A stretch of 64,000 nt of DNA, taken from positions 372,001 to 436,000 of the forward strand of contig JAIWND010000015.1 of assembly GCA_025330725.1 (NCBI GenBank), read 5' to 3'. Below, in pieces: positions 11,202-23,572 of this stretch. Each line of letters begins with the position of its first letter. The first letter of the stretch is position 1. The stretch comes from Chlamydoabsidia padenii (lineage: Eukaryota; Mucoromycota; Mucoromycetes; Mucorales; Cunninghamellaceae). The notes under the pieces were generated by a model that saw only the letters and a program-made list of their open reading frames with translations, did not search any database and was not told the origin of the DNA. The translations under genes and the position numbers were made by a program.

Positions 11202-11906
11202 CTAAGGGCAAAAAGTGACAGTATAACCATTAGAATTGCAGGTATAAACGCTAGTGTCATCATCAAAAGCATAAGAGTAAGCATCCGGTGCTTGTGCTTT
11301 GACCTTGGAGGCATAACTCGATCCTTTACAAGTATTCGCCGAGCCACTGGAACCAGTGCAGCAGTATTCAGGGGTACGGAAATGAGAGCAAGCAGAGGCA
11401 CAGGCCCCATCGTCAGTTTCGAACCCAGCAGGACAAGATGGCAAACTGGATACCTTGGGAGAGCCACAGTGACGATCGACGTTATAACTATTCTCGGATT
11501 TGGTGTTGGGGCTGATAGACAAGGGCAAATTCCAACCGTCGACAAAGCTAATATCGTAGAAATCTTCTTGATCACCGTCGTAGAAATGGAATTCGGCCAG
11601 AGAGGTAGGAGCCCACATGCCCGAGAAATTGCAGGTCTTGCCTTGACAGGATTTACGAGCCCACACTCGGCCTTCCCATGGAGCAGGGTAGTTGTAGGTA
11701 TGTGATCCGCCAGCGGAAATAGAGTTGGATGAGCCGTATTCGTTGCCATTCTCGGATGTACCAGCCACAATCGAATGAGGACAGTTGTTCTTGACCACTA
11801 TAAATGGGTTGGGTGAAGAAGTGCTGTTTTTGCTTGAGATGGGAAGACCAGCTACCAGACCACCAAGAAGAGCACCACAGGAGATAAGAAGAGGAGAAAA
11901 GTACAT
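11202..11906 (-). CDS. Secreted thaumatin-like protein (PR-5/TLP family)
   Basis: Small, cysteine-rich secreted protein of the thaumatin-like superfamily, which in fungi includes glucan-binding or wall-associated proteins. Intronless; 234 residues from the ATG at 11906, whose first 20 residues form a good signal peptide (MYFSPLLISCGALLGG). An in-frame ATG at 11972 would add 22 hydrophobic residues; I prefer the shorter form because its upstream region then keeps the motif copy at 11978-11990 about 70 nt away. Family marks: FIVVKNNCPHSIVAGTSENG near the start, GRVWARKSC, FHFYDGDQEDFYDISFVDGW, then paired Cys motifs and a C-terminal CNSNGYTVTFCP. Confidence 0.85.
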   Translation of the reverse strand: MYFSPLLISCGALLGGLVAGLPISSKNSTSSPNPFIVVKNNCPHSIVAGTSENGNEYGSSNSISAGGSHTYNYPAPWEGRVWARKSCQGKTCNFSGMWAPTSLAEFHFYDGDQEDFYDISFVDGWNLPLSISPNTKSENSYNVDRHCGSPKVSSLPSCPAGFETDDGACASACSHFRTPEYCCTGSSGSANTCKGSSYASKVKAQAPDAYSYAFDDDTSVYTCNSNGYTVTFCP

Positions 11907-11977
11907 GATGTTATGAAATAAAGAAAAGAGAGGAAGAAGAAGAAGAAAGAAAGAACCACTTTTTATTTCCATTAAAA

Positions 11978-11990
11978 TTTACATCCCGAC
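11978..11990 (+). promoter_or_regulatory. AAATCCCG-like motif (thaumatin-like gene)
   Basis: ATTTACATCCCGA, two mismatches, 72 nt upstream of the preferred start at 11906 (gene on minus, motif on plus). Confidence 0.4.
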
Positions 11991-12215
11991 TTGTGTCGAC
12001 CCAAGCCTGGACCTCAGGTCCCGCCATTTGTTTCTTTACATTTATTTTTTTTCTTGCAACATGACGAGTCTCCATCAAGCAAATGTTTCAAACCTATATG
12101 AATGACCATGATTGAATTGAAACGAGTCGAACGATTTGCATGAATGAGTTTGACAGTGCACAAAATTCAAATGCCGACAGGACCCTTTTTCTATTTTTGA
12201 AACATGACCTGTCTA

Positions 12216-12227
12216 TTTAAAATCCCG
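12216..12227 (+). promoter_or_regulatory. AAATCCCG motif copy, orphan
   Basis: TTTAAAATCCCG; 50 nt after a variant TTCAAATGCCGA at 12166-12177. No adjacent gene start. Confidence 0.4.
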
Positions 12228-13471
12228 GTTATCAATATCAATGTTTCCATTGGATAGGTTGTAAAGTGATTTGGTAAGGTGGGTTCATTTATAAAGTTAA
12301 AAAGAAAAAAAGGGGCACAGGACGAGTCTAGATTCCACACGGTTGTTTCAGGACAAGGTTTTTTTATTGATGATTATGAAATAATGCTACTATCAAACTA
12401 GAGTATATGTGTTTATACTAATGCTATACTAGAGTAGGGTGACAACAACATGTCACAAAAAGTCCATGTATCCAGATGATCTATCTATTCATGTGATGTA
12501 AGAGCATGGTCAGTAAAAAAAAAAAAAAAAGTCGTTATGAAGATGGGCAGATATATTAGAATCCCGACAACACACGATCCAAGCAGCCGTGATCACTATT
12601 GACCCCATTCCAGTTACTTAACTTGAGTAATCCAAGACCCCTCTACGGAAGTTGATCAGGAGATTCGCTTGATCACTGTCATTTTATTCAGATGATCGTA
12701 AACAAGCATTCCCCGGCTCCAGTGTGTTCCTAGTATCGAAAGAAAAAAAAAAAAAGATAACGATTAGGGACTTTTTTCGTACAACAAAGCGACATTACCA
12801 TTTTCATGATTGGAGCACCTATCTATTCATGATAGAATACAAAAGATTTGTTGAGATGATCAAGGTAAAAAAAAAATCTGTTTCTTAAAAAGGATTAGTT
12901 GGTGAGTGTTACAATTAGTAAAGATTCCTACTTACTAGTTCCAAGAAGCACCCGACTTTTTTTTTTTCATAATGAAGAGAGCATCGTTGGCAAACCCAGA
13001 ATCATGAAGCAATATATCAAAGGCACAGTCAAATTAACACTATATCAGTCCAAGTCCATGCGATCCCATTTGTTCATATCATATTGTTCAAACTTGTTTA
13101 GATTGATAGAGATGTTGTTGTAGTGATTAGGTGTCGAGTAATAGTAAAGAAGGGAGGTCGTTTTGTTAAACACAAGTGATTAAAGATCGCACAAGTCCGT
13201 TTACTAATGTCGTTCAAGAATGAATTAAAAGAGGGAAAGGAAGATATGAAGTAGTACCCCAACAAGTTTTAAAAAAAGGTTGGCGGGGATTCAAAATAAG
13301 TGCCATTGTAGCCCTACTTCACATGGTGTGTTTTTTTGAGGTACAATATCAACATGATTAAATTCTCCCATTGGACCGGAGCACCAGCGTACGACGCAGA
13401 AAATTTTTCATCTAATGAGAAGGAAAACATAAAAAAAAAGAGTACTTTTTCTTCTTCTTTTCCACCCACTT

Positions 13472-13717
13472 ATGTCCTCTTACACCTCCCCGTCGTCTTC
13501 CTCACCTTCATGCCAAACTTATATGGATAATGTCATGTCGAGGTTTGGCCATCACTTGTCACCTCATCAACGTCATCATTTCACTAATCGAATGGTCCCT
13601 CAACTTCAGAATGCATCTTCACCGAAACATCCACACTCACCTCCTTTCTCTTCTGTCATCCCGCATCGACACAAGGCAGAAAATGAAATCTTGAAAAATT
13701 CAAATCCCGACACATGA
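13472..13717 (+). CDS. Possible small hypothetical protein
   Basis: 81-codon frame, Ser/Pro/His-rich, not recognised. Supporting signs are contextual: the ATG follows a CT-rich leader (13440-13470) like those of the real genes here, a degenerate reverse motif copy lies about 190 nt upstream, and an AATAATAAAG signal follows the stop by about 35 nt. Against it: short, no family match, and the last codons coincide with a motif copy (13698-13710). It may be a short gene, a relic, or chance. Confidence 0.3.
   Translation: MSSYTSPSSSSPSCQTYMDNVMSRFGHHLSPHQRHHFTNRMVPQLQNASSPKHPHSPPFSSVIPHRHKAENEILKNSNPDT
13698..13710 (+). promoter_or_regulatory. AAATCCCG motif copy
   Basis: ATTCAAATCCCGA, inside the last codons of the doubtful 81-codon frame. 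Confidence 0.4.
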
Positions 13718-13876
13718 TACGTACTTTGAAAACACACATTTTGTTGTATGATAATAATAAAGTCCCTCTTTTTTAACGGCGAAACAATTATAAAAAGACA
13801 ACATGACCTATAGATCCTACATCATGCATGTTTCATAACCTGTCTTTACATGGGGACCCAGTATACAAAATAAAAT

Positions 13877-13891
13877 ATTTTCAAATCCCGA
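13877..13891 (+). promoter_or_regulatory. AAATCCCG motif copy, orphan
   Basis: ATTTTCAAATCCCGA, perfect consensus, 270 nt beyond the 3' end of LSB5. Confidence 0.4.
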
Positions 13892-14163
13892 TTTATGCAT
13901 TTCCAACCCCCTGCAAATCAATCCATGCAAGTTATACAGTAAGCAATACCAGTGCCTAGAAGTAGTCTTTATTTTTATAGATAGCATAACATATAATAAT
14001 TCAAGTAAAAAGATGAAGATGTAAAGATAAAGTATAGAAAGGGGAAGAAGAAGGCTATAACTAGTTAATTACCACCAGTTCATTAAAGAACATATTCGTT
14101 CCTATCAAGTATAAAAAAGAGAAGAGTAAGTTGAGGTTCTGATCATCCATATGCATCCGTCAC

Positions 14164-15756
14164 TTACTGTCGATGATGTGGTTCCACAGGATCAGCAAAA
14201 GGATCAGCAAATGGATCCTCCTCCTCGTTGTCGTTATCAGGGGCTCGAGGGATCAATTGTAAACCATGTAAATCTTGATCCAAATGGTCAACGGGGTCAT
14301 TATGATAAGCAATTTGTTGTTGCTGTGGTGGTGACGAGATGACCAAAGGTGAAGAGAAGAGATTGGCAGGTACTTCACCCACCGACATAATATCATACAT
14401 ATCCAACGCCTTGAGTAATTCTTCATTCGTAGCCAACAATGTCCCAATCCATTCTTCATCTTCCACCAATCGAGCATACTTTACAATCTTCTTTTTCGAT
14501 TCTTCACATTCCTGTCGGTATTCTTGTAATTTCTTGTCATGTTGTAAATCGATTTCCCATCTATCTTCGCGTGTGTTTAGGTGTTTGAGTGCATTCACCA
14601 GTTGATTGTGATGTTGGTTGGCAAGAGCGATTTCTTGAATGATTTTGGGTTTCGCAGCAGCAAAATTAAAGGTCGTTTGAGGACGAGAAGAGGAAGTGCC
14701 TGCATTACTATGGCTACGAGGTTTGGTTTTTGTTGCATTGGTGTTACTGGATTCAGGTCGAGCTGGTTTGATAGGTGGAGGCATGGATCTTCGTTTAGGT
14801 GGTTCTTGTCGTTGTGGTTGTTGTGGTTGTTGTGGTTGCTGTTCTTGAATCGGAGGTGATGATGTTGTACTACCAGAAGGAGACCGCCGAGCCTAAAATA
14901 TACAGGGTGACATGACATCAATAAAGGACAGTATCAAGATCAGTATTCTAATCCCTTTAATTTCCTAATTGTAAACTTACCAAGCCAAGTTTTGATAAAC
15001 CTGATTCATAAAGGTTGGTCAACATTCGTACTCCAGGTTCGCCTTTGTATTTCGTAGACCTATATATAAAGGAATAACATTTAGCATATTATCCCCGCCA
15101 CCACCACCACCACCACCACCACCACTTACCAAGCACCAAGTAAACTGACCAGTCGTTTCTTCACTTGAGTAGTTTCCATCTGCCAAATGGGAGTATGAAT
15201 CAGAATAAAGTCAATCATGGGTTGGTTTTTTAAACACTTACAGGTGAAGCCAACATGAATTCAAAACGTTCCCGCATTTTTTCGTTTGCACAGAGTTTTT
15301 CTAAAATGACAAGACATGTAAACATTTCCATTAGTATCAATACCATTCTCTTTCCATATTCTACTTACGACGAAAGTGTTGGGGACTATTTTCCATGAGT
15401 AGTTTCAGAATCTAATAAAGGACAATGCAAGTGATGTTAACTACAAGATGACTTTCCCCCCATTTTTGTATTTTATACTTACTTCGAGGATTCGTAGCTT
15501 TTGTTCTTGAGAGCCATGTTTGAGTCGTTTTCGAATAGCTTCAATAGCTTCCCTTGGTCCAGATTCTTGCATATTCATAGATTCCACCAGTTGTTGAAAC
15601 TGATACCATTCTATCTCTTCATAGTTAGATAGTTTTTCTAGTAAAGATGAGACATTTAAAGAGGGTGAGTTAAAAGACCATTTATATTATTCCATGTAAC
15701 TTACCAATGTACAAGGTAACCGATGTTTTCTGTACTTCTTCAGTAAAGATACCCAT
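14164..15756 (-). CDS. LSB5: VHS and GAT domain protein, Lsb5-like
   Basis: Adaptor-type protein linking ubiquitin/Arf signals and actin regulators during endocytosis in yeast. Exons (minus) 15756-15705, 15637-15483, 15411-15369, 15300-15242, 15179-15130, 15059-14981 and 14892-14164 give 388 residues. The N-terminal VHS-type domain (about 1-145) has TSVTLYIEKLSNYEEIEWYQ, LMENSPQHFRQKLCANEKM and LLGAWSTKYKGEPGVRML. A Pro/Gln/Ser linker follows, then a helical GAT-type domain (about 210-310; NAFKH-like LVNALKHLNTRED, LATNEELLKALDMYD). The tail ends in acidic DPFADPFADP repeats. Oddity: the TAA stop lies inside a perfect GTAAGT donor; splicing to an acceptor near 14093 would replace the stop by five residues (NEYVL). 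Confidence 0.85.
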
Positions 15757-15764
15757 TTTAGATA

Positions 15765-15796
<32 letters not shown>

Positions 15797-16142
15797 GAGA
15801 AGAAGTAAAAAAAAAAAAAAAAAAGAGAGAGAGAAATTTACAAAGAGAGACGTCGGCATTTGAATTGGATGTAATTGTGTCACACACACACACATCATTT
15901 TCCACCTTTGGCCTGTATCTTCCAAATGACATCGTCTGTGCCAATACATACCGACAGATCAGATGTATCAGAATCATACGTTCTTTACATCATTGAACGT
16001 ATTACTAAAGAGAGTATATAATAATGTATAAAAGAAGTGCTTTATTATTTCTTTTTTAAAAAACATATATGAGAAGAACTAAAAAAGACGGATAAGAGAG
16101 GGAGGCAGGACAGGGGTAGGTAGATAAGATCGGGGAGAAGTA
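15757..16142. other. Interval between GATA-factor 3' end and LSB5 promoter
   Basis: Holds a GA repeat at about 15766-15796, an 18-nt A run (T on the sense strand) near 15808, a motif variant at 15853-15866 and the AATAAA-poor 3' flank of the GATA gene. Confidence 0.5.
15853..15866 (-). promoter_or_regulatory. AAATCCCG-like motif (LSB5)
   Basis: Minus strand AATTCAAATGCCGA, one mismatch in the core, 97 nt upstream of the LSB5 ATG; the same variant occurs at 12166-12177. Confidence 0.35.
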
Positions 16143-17775
16143 TTAAGATGTGCTATGACGATGTGAGAAGTTGGGATGATTTGAAGAAGGAGAGGGAGTA
16201 GAGCTGTCTGAAGATGACATCCTTGGTATAGATACAGGTTGATTTATATGTTGTAGAGGGTGTTGATGTGGTTGATGATGATAATTTTGTTGATTCTGTT
16301 GATAGTTTTGTTGTTGATGTTGATGATGCTGTTGTTGTTGATTATGAAAGTGTTGATAATGAGGATGCTGCTGCTGCTGCTGCTGCTGGTCCTGCTGTTG
16401 TGATTGTTTTGATTCTTGTTGTTGATCCACTTGATTCATGGTACCACCATTAACACCAGCACTACTACCAGCACTAGTACCTGGTGAGCCATTTGTTAAG
16501 ATTTTATAAGATGCCACAGTGACAGATTCTTTTCGTAAAAGTTTCGAATAGTCTAAGATGATCAATATTTTAGAAAAACAAGGGGGTATTAGTATTTGTT
16601 CAAATAGTAAACAAAACGAATGTTCTTTTCAGTTTCCTTACGTAGACCACATGCATTGCAAAGAGTTCTGGCGCCATCCGGACCTCTTCTCCATTCGGGG
16701 GTTTCCGACGTATGGCAAGAGTGACATTGTTGACCTATCATGCTTCGTTTCTATTATCCATTGATCGATCCCATCATTTCCAAGGCCAGTCAAAATGGAT
16801 CGGGTGTAAGACAAAAAAAAAAAAAAAAAAGTTAGCCGATCACCATCATCACCCACTCCTTTCTTCTTCTTTTGTTCCCCTCCTTCTTTTGTTTCCACCA
16901 ACCCTAATAAAGCCTTTTTTTCTTTTCTTGTTCTTACGCTTCGTCTACGGTATTTTGGTTTTCGATTTTCTTTCCAATTTCTGGCCTGTCGAATCATTTC
17001 ATATTCTGCTTCATTTGAGGTAGCGGCTTCTTGTTGTTGTTGCATAGATACCAGAGAATCCAATATTTCATGAGCTGTGTGAGTAACAAAGTCAAAGATG
17101 ACTTCACGATCCCTCTCTGATCCTTTCCGCCAGGTTTTATATCGAGCCAGATCACTACATAGAGTAGTACATTTATCTATAAGCTATAATAATGAATGAT
17201 AATTTGTTAGTTAGTAAGAAAGAGAGAATGATAACAAAGACAGCCAACCAACCATTATTAATATATTATAACAAAAGTAGGTCGGTCAATCCAACCACCT
17301 ACCCGTTTGATTTCTTCTGTATCGCCCCTGTTGCCTTCGTTCATAGATCCCGTTGTCACCATGTTCGTTTCTTCTTCACAGGTTTCTTCATAAGACGATA
17401 TGGCGTCTAACCTCGGTAGTCGTTGTAAAATAGAATAGTTTTGTGATAAAGGTGGAAGTGTGAAACGAGAGTTTGTCGTATTGAGGTCAATGGTGTTACC
17501 GTTTGTTGTGATAATGGTGGTATTGCTGCTATTGTTTGTGGCATTGGCATTGGCATTGGCGGTGGTGGTGGTGGTAATATCTTTATCAGGTTTTGTTGTA
17601 AAGTTCCTAAAATTGCTGTATTTGCAAACAAAGGAAGAAAAAGGGGTTAGTTCGGTGAGACATGAGTAATAAAGTAAGGGTTCATTTGTTCTTACTTGTG
17701 TTCAGATGTGGGGTGATAATTGTTGTTGTTGGTCGTCGCTTCAGATGGCGTATCACACAAGTCAGAGACATTCAT
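16143..17775 (-). CDS. GATA-type zinc finger transcription factor, NsdD/SUB-1-like
   Basis: Nuclear DNA-binding protein of the GATA class with an 18-residue zinc loop. Exons (minus) 17775-17696, 17606-17303, 17183-16938, 16750-16642 and 16552-16143 give 382 residues. Order: Asn/Thr-rich N-terminus; [12 protein letters not shown]; a helical conserved region (about 130-205) with [19 protein letters not shown] and [16 protein letters not shown]; a basic stretch; then the finger at about 216-245, [16 protein letters not shown]...[16 protein letters not shown], split by an intron after CGL. The C-terminal 110 residues are Gln/His-rich. Closest remembered pattern is NsdD (sexual development regulator in Aspergillus), from the finger's [20 protein letters not shown]. 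The acceptor at 16751 was chosen by frame (phase 0, [12 protein letters not shown]); one at 16733 would break it. Confidence 0.83.
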
Positions 17776-18587
17776 ATATTGTATATTGTTTATCCAATGT
17801 ATCTTTATAAATGATGAGTGTTGTTGTATATCGAAGGGAGACGTATCAATAAAAGAGCGCCACAGTAAAGAAGGGAGTAGAGAATACAGTAGACAATTGA
17901 ATTATATATGTATAAAAAAGAAGTGTGTGAGAGAGAGAGAGAAAAAAAAAAGAGAGGGTGTATGAGTGTGTGATAAAGAGGCAGTGATAAAGTATATGTA
18001 AGTATATTATATGCGCCTATAAAGATTGTATAAAGAGAGAGAGAGAGAGAGAGAGAGAAAGAAAAGACGAGGGGAAAGAAAAAAGGAAGAGAGAAAGCGG
18101 AAGAGAAAGAAGGATATAGGATTAAAAAGGAAAAGTCAGAGAAAAAAAAAATTGTAGCGGGGAGTGAGTGATTATTTTTATGTGTGACGCTCTGATTTTC
18201 CACAGACTTTGACTGTCCCAGTATTAAATGAAAATCCCCTTTGACAATACGATGACTGTAACGCCATTTACCTTTTTCTATAATCATTAGTTGGTTTAAA
18301 CATCACATACCAAAGGTACCGATTCGATGATCGATTTTAAACCCTCTTTATTTTTTTCATGATGACATAACTAGATACAATTGAGAAACAAGTTCCATAA
18401 AAAGACTAGGGGGTAGTTTTAAATCACGATGAAATCGAGATTTCCCTTGTTCCAGAAATTGAAACCAAGGTTGTTTTTTTTATTATAAAAGTAGGGGTTA
18501 AAAAAGAAGTGTTTGACTACATTTAAAAATGTGTGGATGTGATGTGGCGGAGAAATAAGGGGTAGGGAGGAGGGAAGAAGAGTAGGA

Positions 18588-18619
<32 letters not shown>
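17776..18619. other. Intergenic upstream of GATA-factor gene
   Basis: Promoter and probable long 5' leader of the GATA gene plus the RFC5 3' flank. GA repeats lie at about 18034-18058 and 18592-18619. A 160-codon minus frame at 17805-18287 is Ser/Leu/Phe-only low complexity over these repeats and is not called. No clear motif copy. Confidence 0.5.
18592..18619. repeat. GA dinucleotide repeat
   Basis: Uninterrupted (GA)n ending directly at the RFC5 stop codon on the opposite strand; a similar (GA)n lies at 18034-18058. Confidence 0.8.
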
Positions 18620-18621
<2 letters not shown>

Positions 18622-20216
18622 AGACTACAGGAAGAGCTAACTTAAATGCTCCAATAAGAGTACCAAGTTGTATTTTTTCATCTGCACCTTCCCCTAAACG
18701 GTATCTGGTAAAACCAAACAAAAGAGAGTACAAGCAGATTAGATCGGGGGTTATGTTTTTGTTCTTTTGTTCTATGGAATTCCATGACTTACTCTATATC
18801 CGCCATGTTGACAACCATCGCTGTTTCTGTTTCGGAAGGTAGTTCGGCTTGTTGAATCTTTTCATACACATCAGTAATGATATCTTGAAGAGCATATCCA
18901 TTTTCCATTTTCAGGCGTTCAATTTCTAAAAGGTTAAAAAAAGAAGAGGGGAGGTTAATACAACTATGCACACATAGTACACTACTTACTTTGATAAGCA
19001 GTTGTGTATTCATCCTTAAGCATGCTGTTTAGTATGGATTCAATGTGTTCGGGTTGAGGATGACCAGTACAGTTATAAATTGCCGCTTCGTCCACTCGAT
19101 CATATCCAGCATGACATGCCTGCAGTATATTAAGCGCACGCCGCATATCACCTTTTGATAATCGTAATAATGCCTTTTTTCCATTCTCCGTAAGATTTAC
19201 ACTATATCAAATCGGTTAGTCTGGGTTGGCAGGGGGGGGGATTCTTCTTCTTCTTCTTCTTCCTTACTTTTCGGCATCCACAATAGTTGTTAATCGTTGA
19301 TCCACTTGTGCAAGTTCCAAAGGTGAGAATCGGAATCTTGTGCATCTTGATTGTATGGCGGGGATGATTTTACTGACATAGTTACATATGATACAAAACC
19401 TGACATTTTTTGTATACTTTTCAATCACTACAAATCAATACAAAAAAGTGTTATTTCATCGATCATTTCCCACATTTACTTTACCTCGGCGAAGAGCAGA
19501 TTGAGCTTGATTTGTCATATTGTCACATTCATCCAAGATGATCAACTTGAATCCAGAGCTATTAAAAAAGGGTGGCGGGAAAGGACATTAGTTTCATTAT
19601 TGCATTGTCGTTTTTTTTTTATTTATTTACCTATATATGGTACGTGTACTAGCAAAATTCTTGATCTGTTCACGCACCACATCAATCCCACGGTCATCCG
19701 AAGCATTTAACTATGTATAATAAGAGATCATGTTATATTAGTCGACGTTTATCCTTGACCAGTCCCCATCCCCATACTTACTTCTAGAATTGATGACCGA
19801 AACTTGTCACCATATATTTGTCGAGCACAGGCGAGAATAGTTGACGTTTTCCCCGTACCAGGAGGTCCATAAAATAACAGGTGAGGTAATCGGTTTCGTT
19901 CAATGAAGGTTTTGACTATTGGTAAGACAAAAAAAAAAAAAAAAAGGTGCGGTAGAGGTTAGCGATCAGCCTTATTCATGATACAAAGGGTTATACTTGC
20001 GTGTTTCAGTTACTTCTTCATGAGATACCAGATCACTGAGTTCATTAGGACGATATTTTTCAACCCTATAACACCAAAGAGTTGGTTAGATTCATACTTG
20101 TTCCACAAGGCCAGTTTTTGTTTTCCTCACCAAGGCAGAGTATCTAATTCTCCAGTAAGCATCTTGCCTTTTCCTTTGTTTTTATTGGTTTGCATAACAG
20201 GGCTGTCGGTATCCAT
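18620..20216 (-). CDS. RFC5: Replication factor C small subunit (RFC5; yeast Rfc3 type)
   Basis: AAA+ clamp-loader subunit that helps load PCNA during replication and repair. Nine exons on minus: 20216-20131, 20065-20001, 19915-19782, 19710-19631, 19558-19485, 19427-19268, 19201-18990, 18925-18793, 18704-18620; 342 residues (human 340). Marks: PWVEKYRPNELSDLVSHEE, Walker A GPPGTGKTST, LNASDDRGIDVVR, Walker B IILDECDNMT (DECD rather than DEAD), arginine-finger motif IQSRCTRFRF, sensor-2 GDMRRALNILQ, and a conserved C-terminal collar with NMADIEYRLGEGADEKIQL. The second intron has a GC donor (GCAAGT at 20000): using it gives VTETLKTFIERNRLPHLL in register with human RFC5, and no GT donor nearby keeps the frame. 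Confidence 0.93.
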
Positions 20217-20313
20217 GGTAAAAAAAAAAAGCTTTGTCGAAGAGTTGTGAATGTGAAGAAGAAAGAAGACCAAAGACGCGGTCGCAAAAAAAAAAAACAA
20301 AAGAAATAAAATC

Positions 20314-20326
20314 ATTCAAAACCCGC
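20314..20326 (+). promoter_or_regulatory. AAATCCCG-like motif (RFC5)
   Basis: ATTCAAAACCCGC, 98 nt upstream of the RFC5 ATG. Confidence 0.4.
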
Positions 20327-20672
20327 TTTGAATTTGAAACGCCGCTGAAAGTGGGTTATTCATGCGAGAATCAAGTACCTCAAGATTTCATTTAATAATA
20401 CCATGACAGAATAATTGATAGTTATAACGGCAAAATAGAGCCGGTTAAAAAAAAGAAAAGGCATCACGCCCAGATTTGGAGTCAAGTCATAGGACCTATC
20501 ATGGGCGACTAGACCGGCTTGTTAGTTTAAGTCTATGAAAGTCAATCATTGTTCATTATGACACATTCCTCACAATATAGATTTGGCAAATGGCATGAAG
20601 AATCAAATGATAAAAGCAAAAGAGTTCATTGAGGAATCTAAGATCATGTATTTCTTTGCCAATGCAAAAATT

Positions 20673-20685
20673 ATTGAAAGCCCGA
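20673..20685 (+). promoter_or_regulatory. AAATCCCG-like motif (USP7-like)
   Basis: ATTGAAAGCCCGA, 91 nt before the start codon at 20776. Confidence 0.4.
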
Positions 20686-20775
20686 CCTATGTTTTGCGCC
20701 TTGGGTCGCCTTTTTCTTTTTTCTATTCTTCTTTTTCTTTCCCTCTTTATTCTTCTTTTTTTTTTTTTCTTTCTC

Positions 20776-23170
<2,395 letters not shown>

Positions 23171-23572
23171 TCATGTAGATAGTTTAGTGTTTATCCGTTT
23201 TTTATATATACTTTTTAATAAAGCTCACTTGTTTTATCATACCTTTACTTTTTAAATGACATATAATAGAGGGGGATCTAGATTGCAAGTTGTTTCATTC
23301 GTAAGGAGACTCGGGCTGAAAAAAAAAAAGCACGCTGATCTCTTTGGATTATCGAGATCATCGGGAAGATTCGATGTGGGTACAGGCTTCTTTTATTCCA
23401 TAAAGTCAACCAATCATTAAGAAGGAATCAAATACTGTATATTTTATTGAGTTACAAATAGATAAAAAAAAAAAAAAGGGGGGGGGGTACATGAATATAA
23501 TCTAATAAAATGATAATGCTAAACAATGCTATAATGTGTGTGATGTGTTTCAAAGGTAAGTATAGATACAAA
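23171..23572. other. Intergenic between convergent USP7-like and MRD1
   Basis: 3' flanks only. AATAAA at about 23216 serves the plus gene; A/G-runs at 23463-23487. No coding signal. Confidence 0.5.

Larger units (their letters stand above)
11907..14163. other. Gene-poor interval with a cluster of AAATCCCG-type motifs
   Basis: Apart from a possible 81-codon gene at 13472-13717, no gene is supported. Motif or near-motif copies occur at 11978-11990, 12166-12177 (TTCAAATGCCGA), 12216-12227, 12557-12568, 13281-13291 (reverse, degenerate), 13698-13710 and 13877-13891. A-runs of 13-16 occur near 12517 and 12746. No tRNA or rRNA recognised. Confidence 0.5.
20217..20775. other. Divergent promoter RFC5/USP7-like
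   Basis: 559 nt between two start codons. Motif variants lie at 20314-20326 (RFC5 side) and 20673-20685 (USP7 side); CT-rich leader at about 20700-20775. Confidence 0.55.

Noticed and set aside
11117..11770. Long frames on both strands over the thaumatin-like gene
   Set aside because: Shadows of the thaumatin-like frame, which has a full signal peptide and family cysteines.
15687..15977. 96-codon minus frame across the LSB5 start
   Set aside because: Reads through GA repeats and an A run; the VHS domain gives the true frame.
17805..18287. 160-codon minus frame upstream of the GATA gene
   Set aside because: Ser/Leu/Phe-only reading of GA repeats, no homology; more likely leader and promoter.
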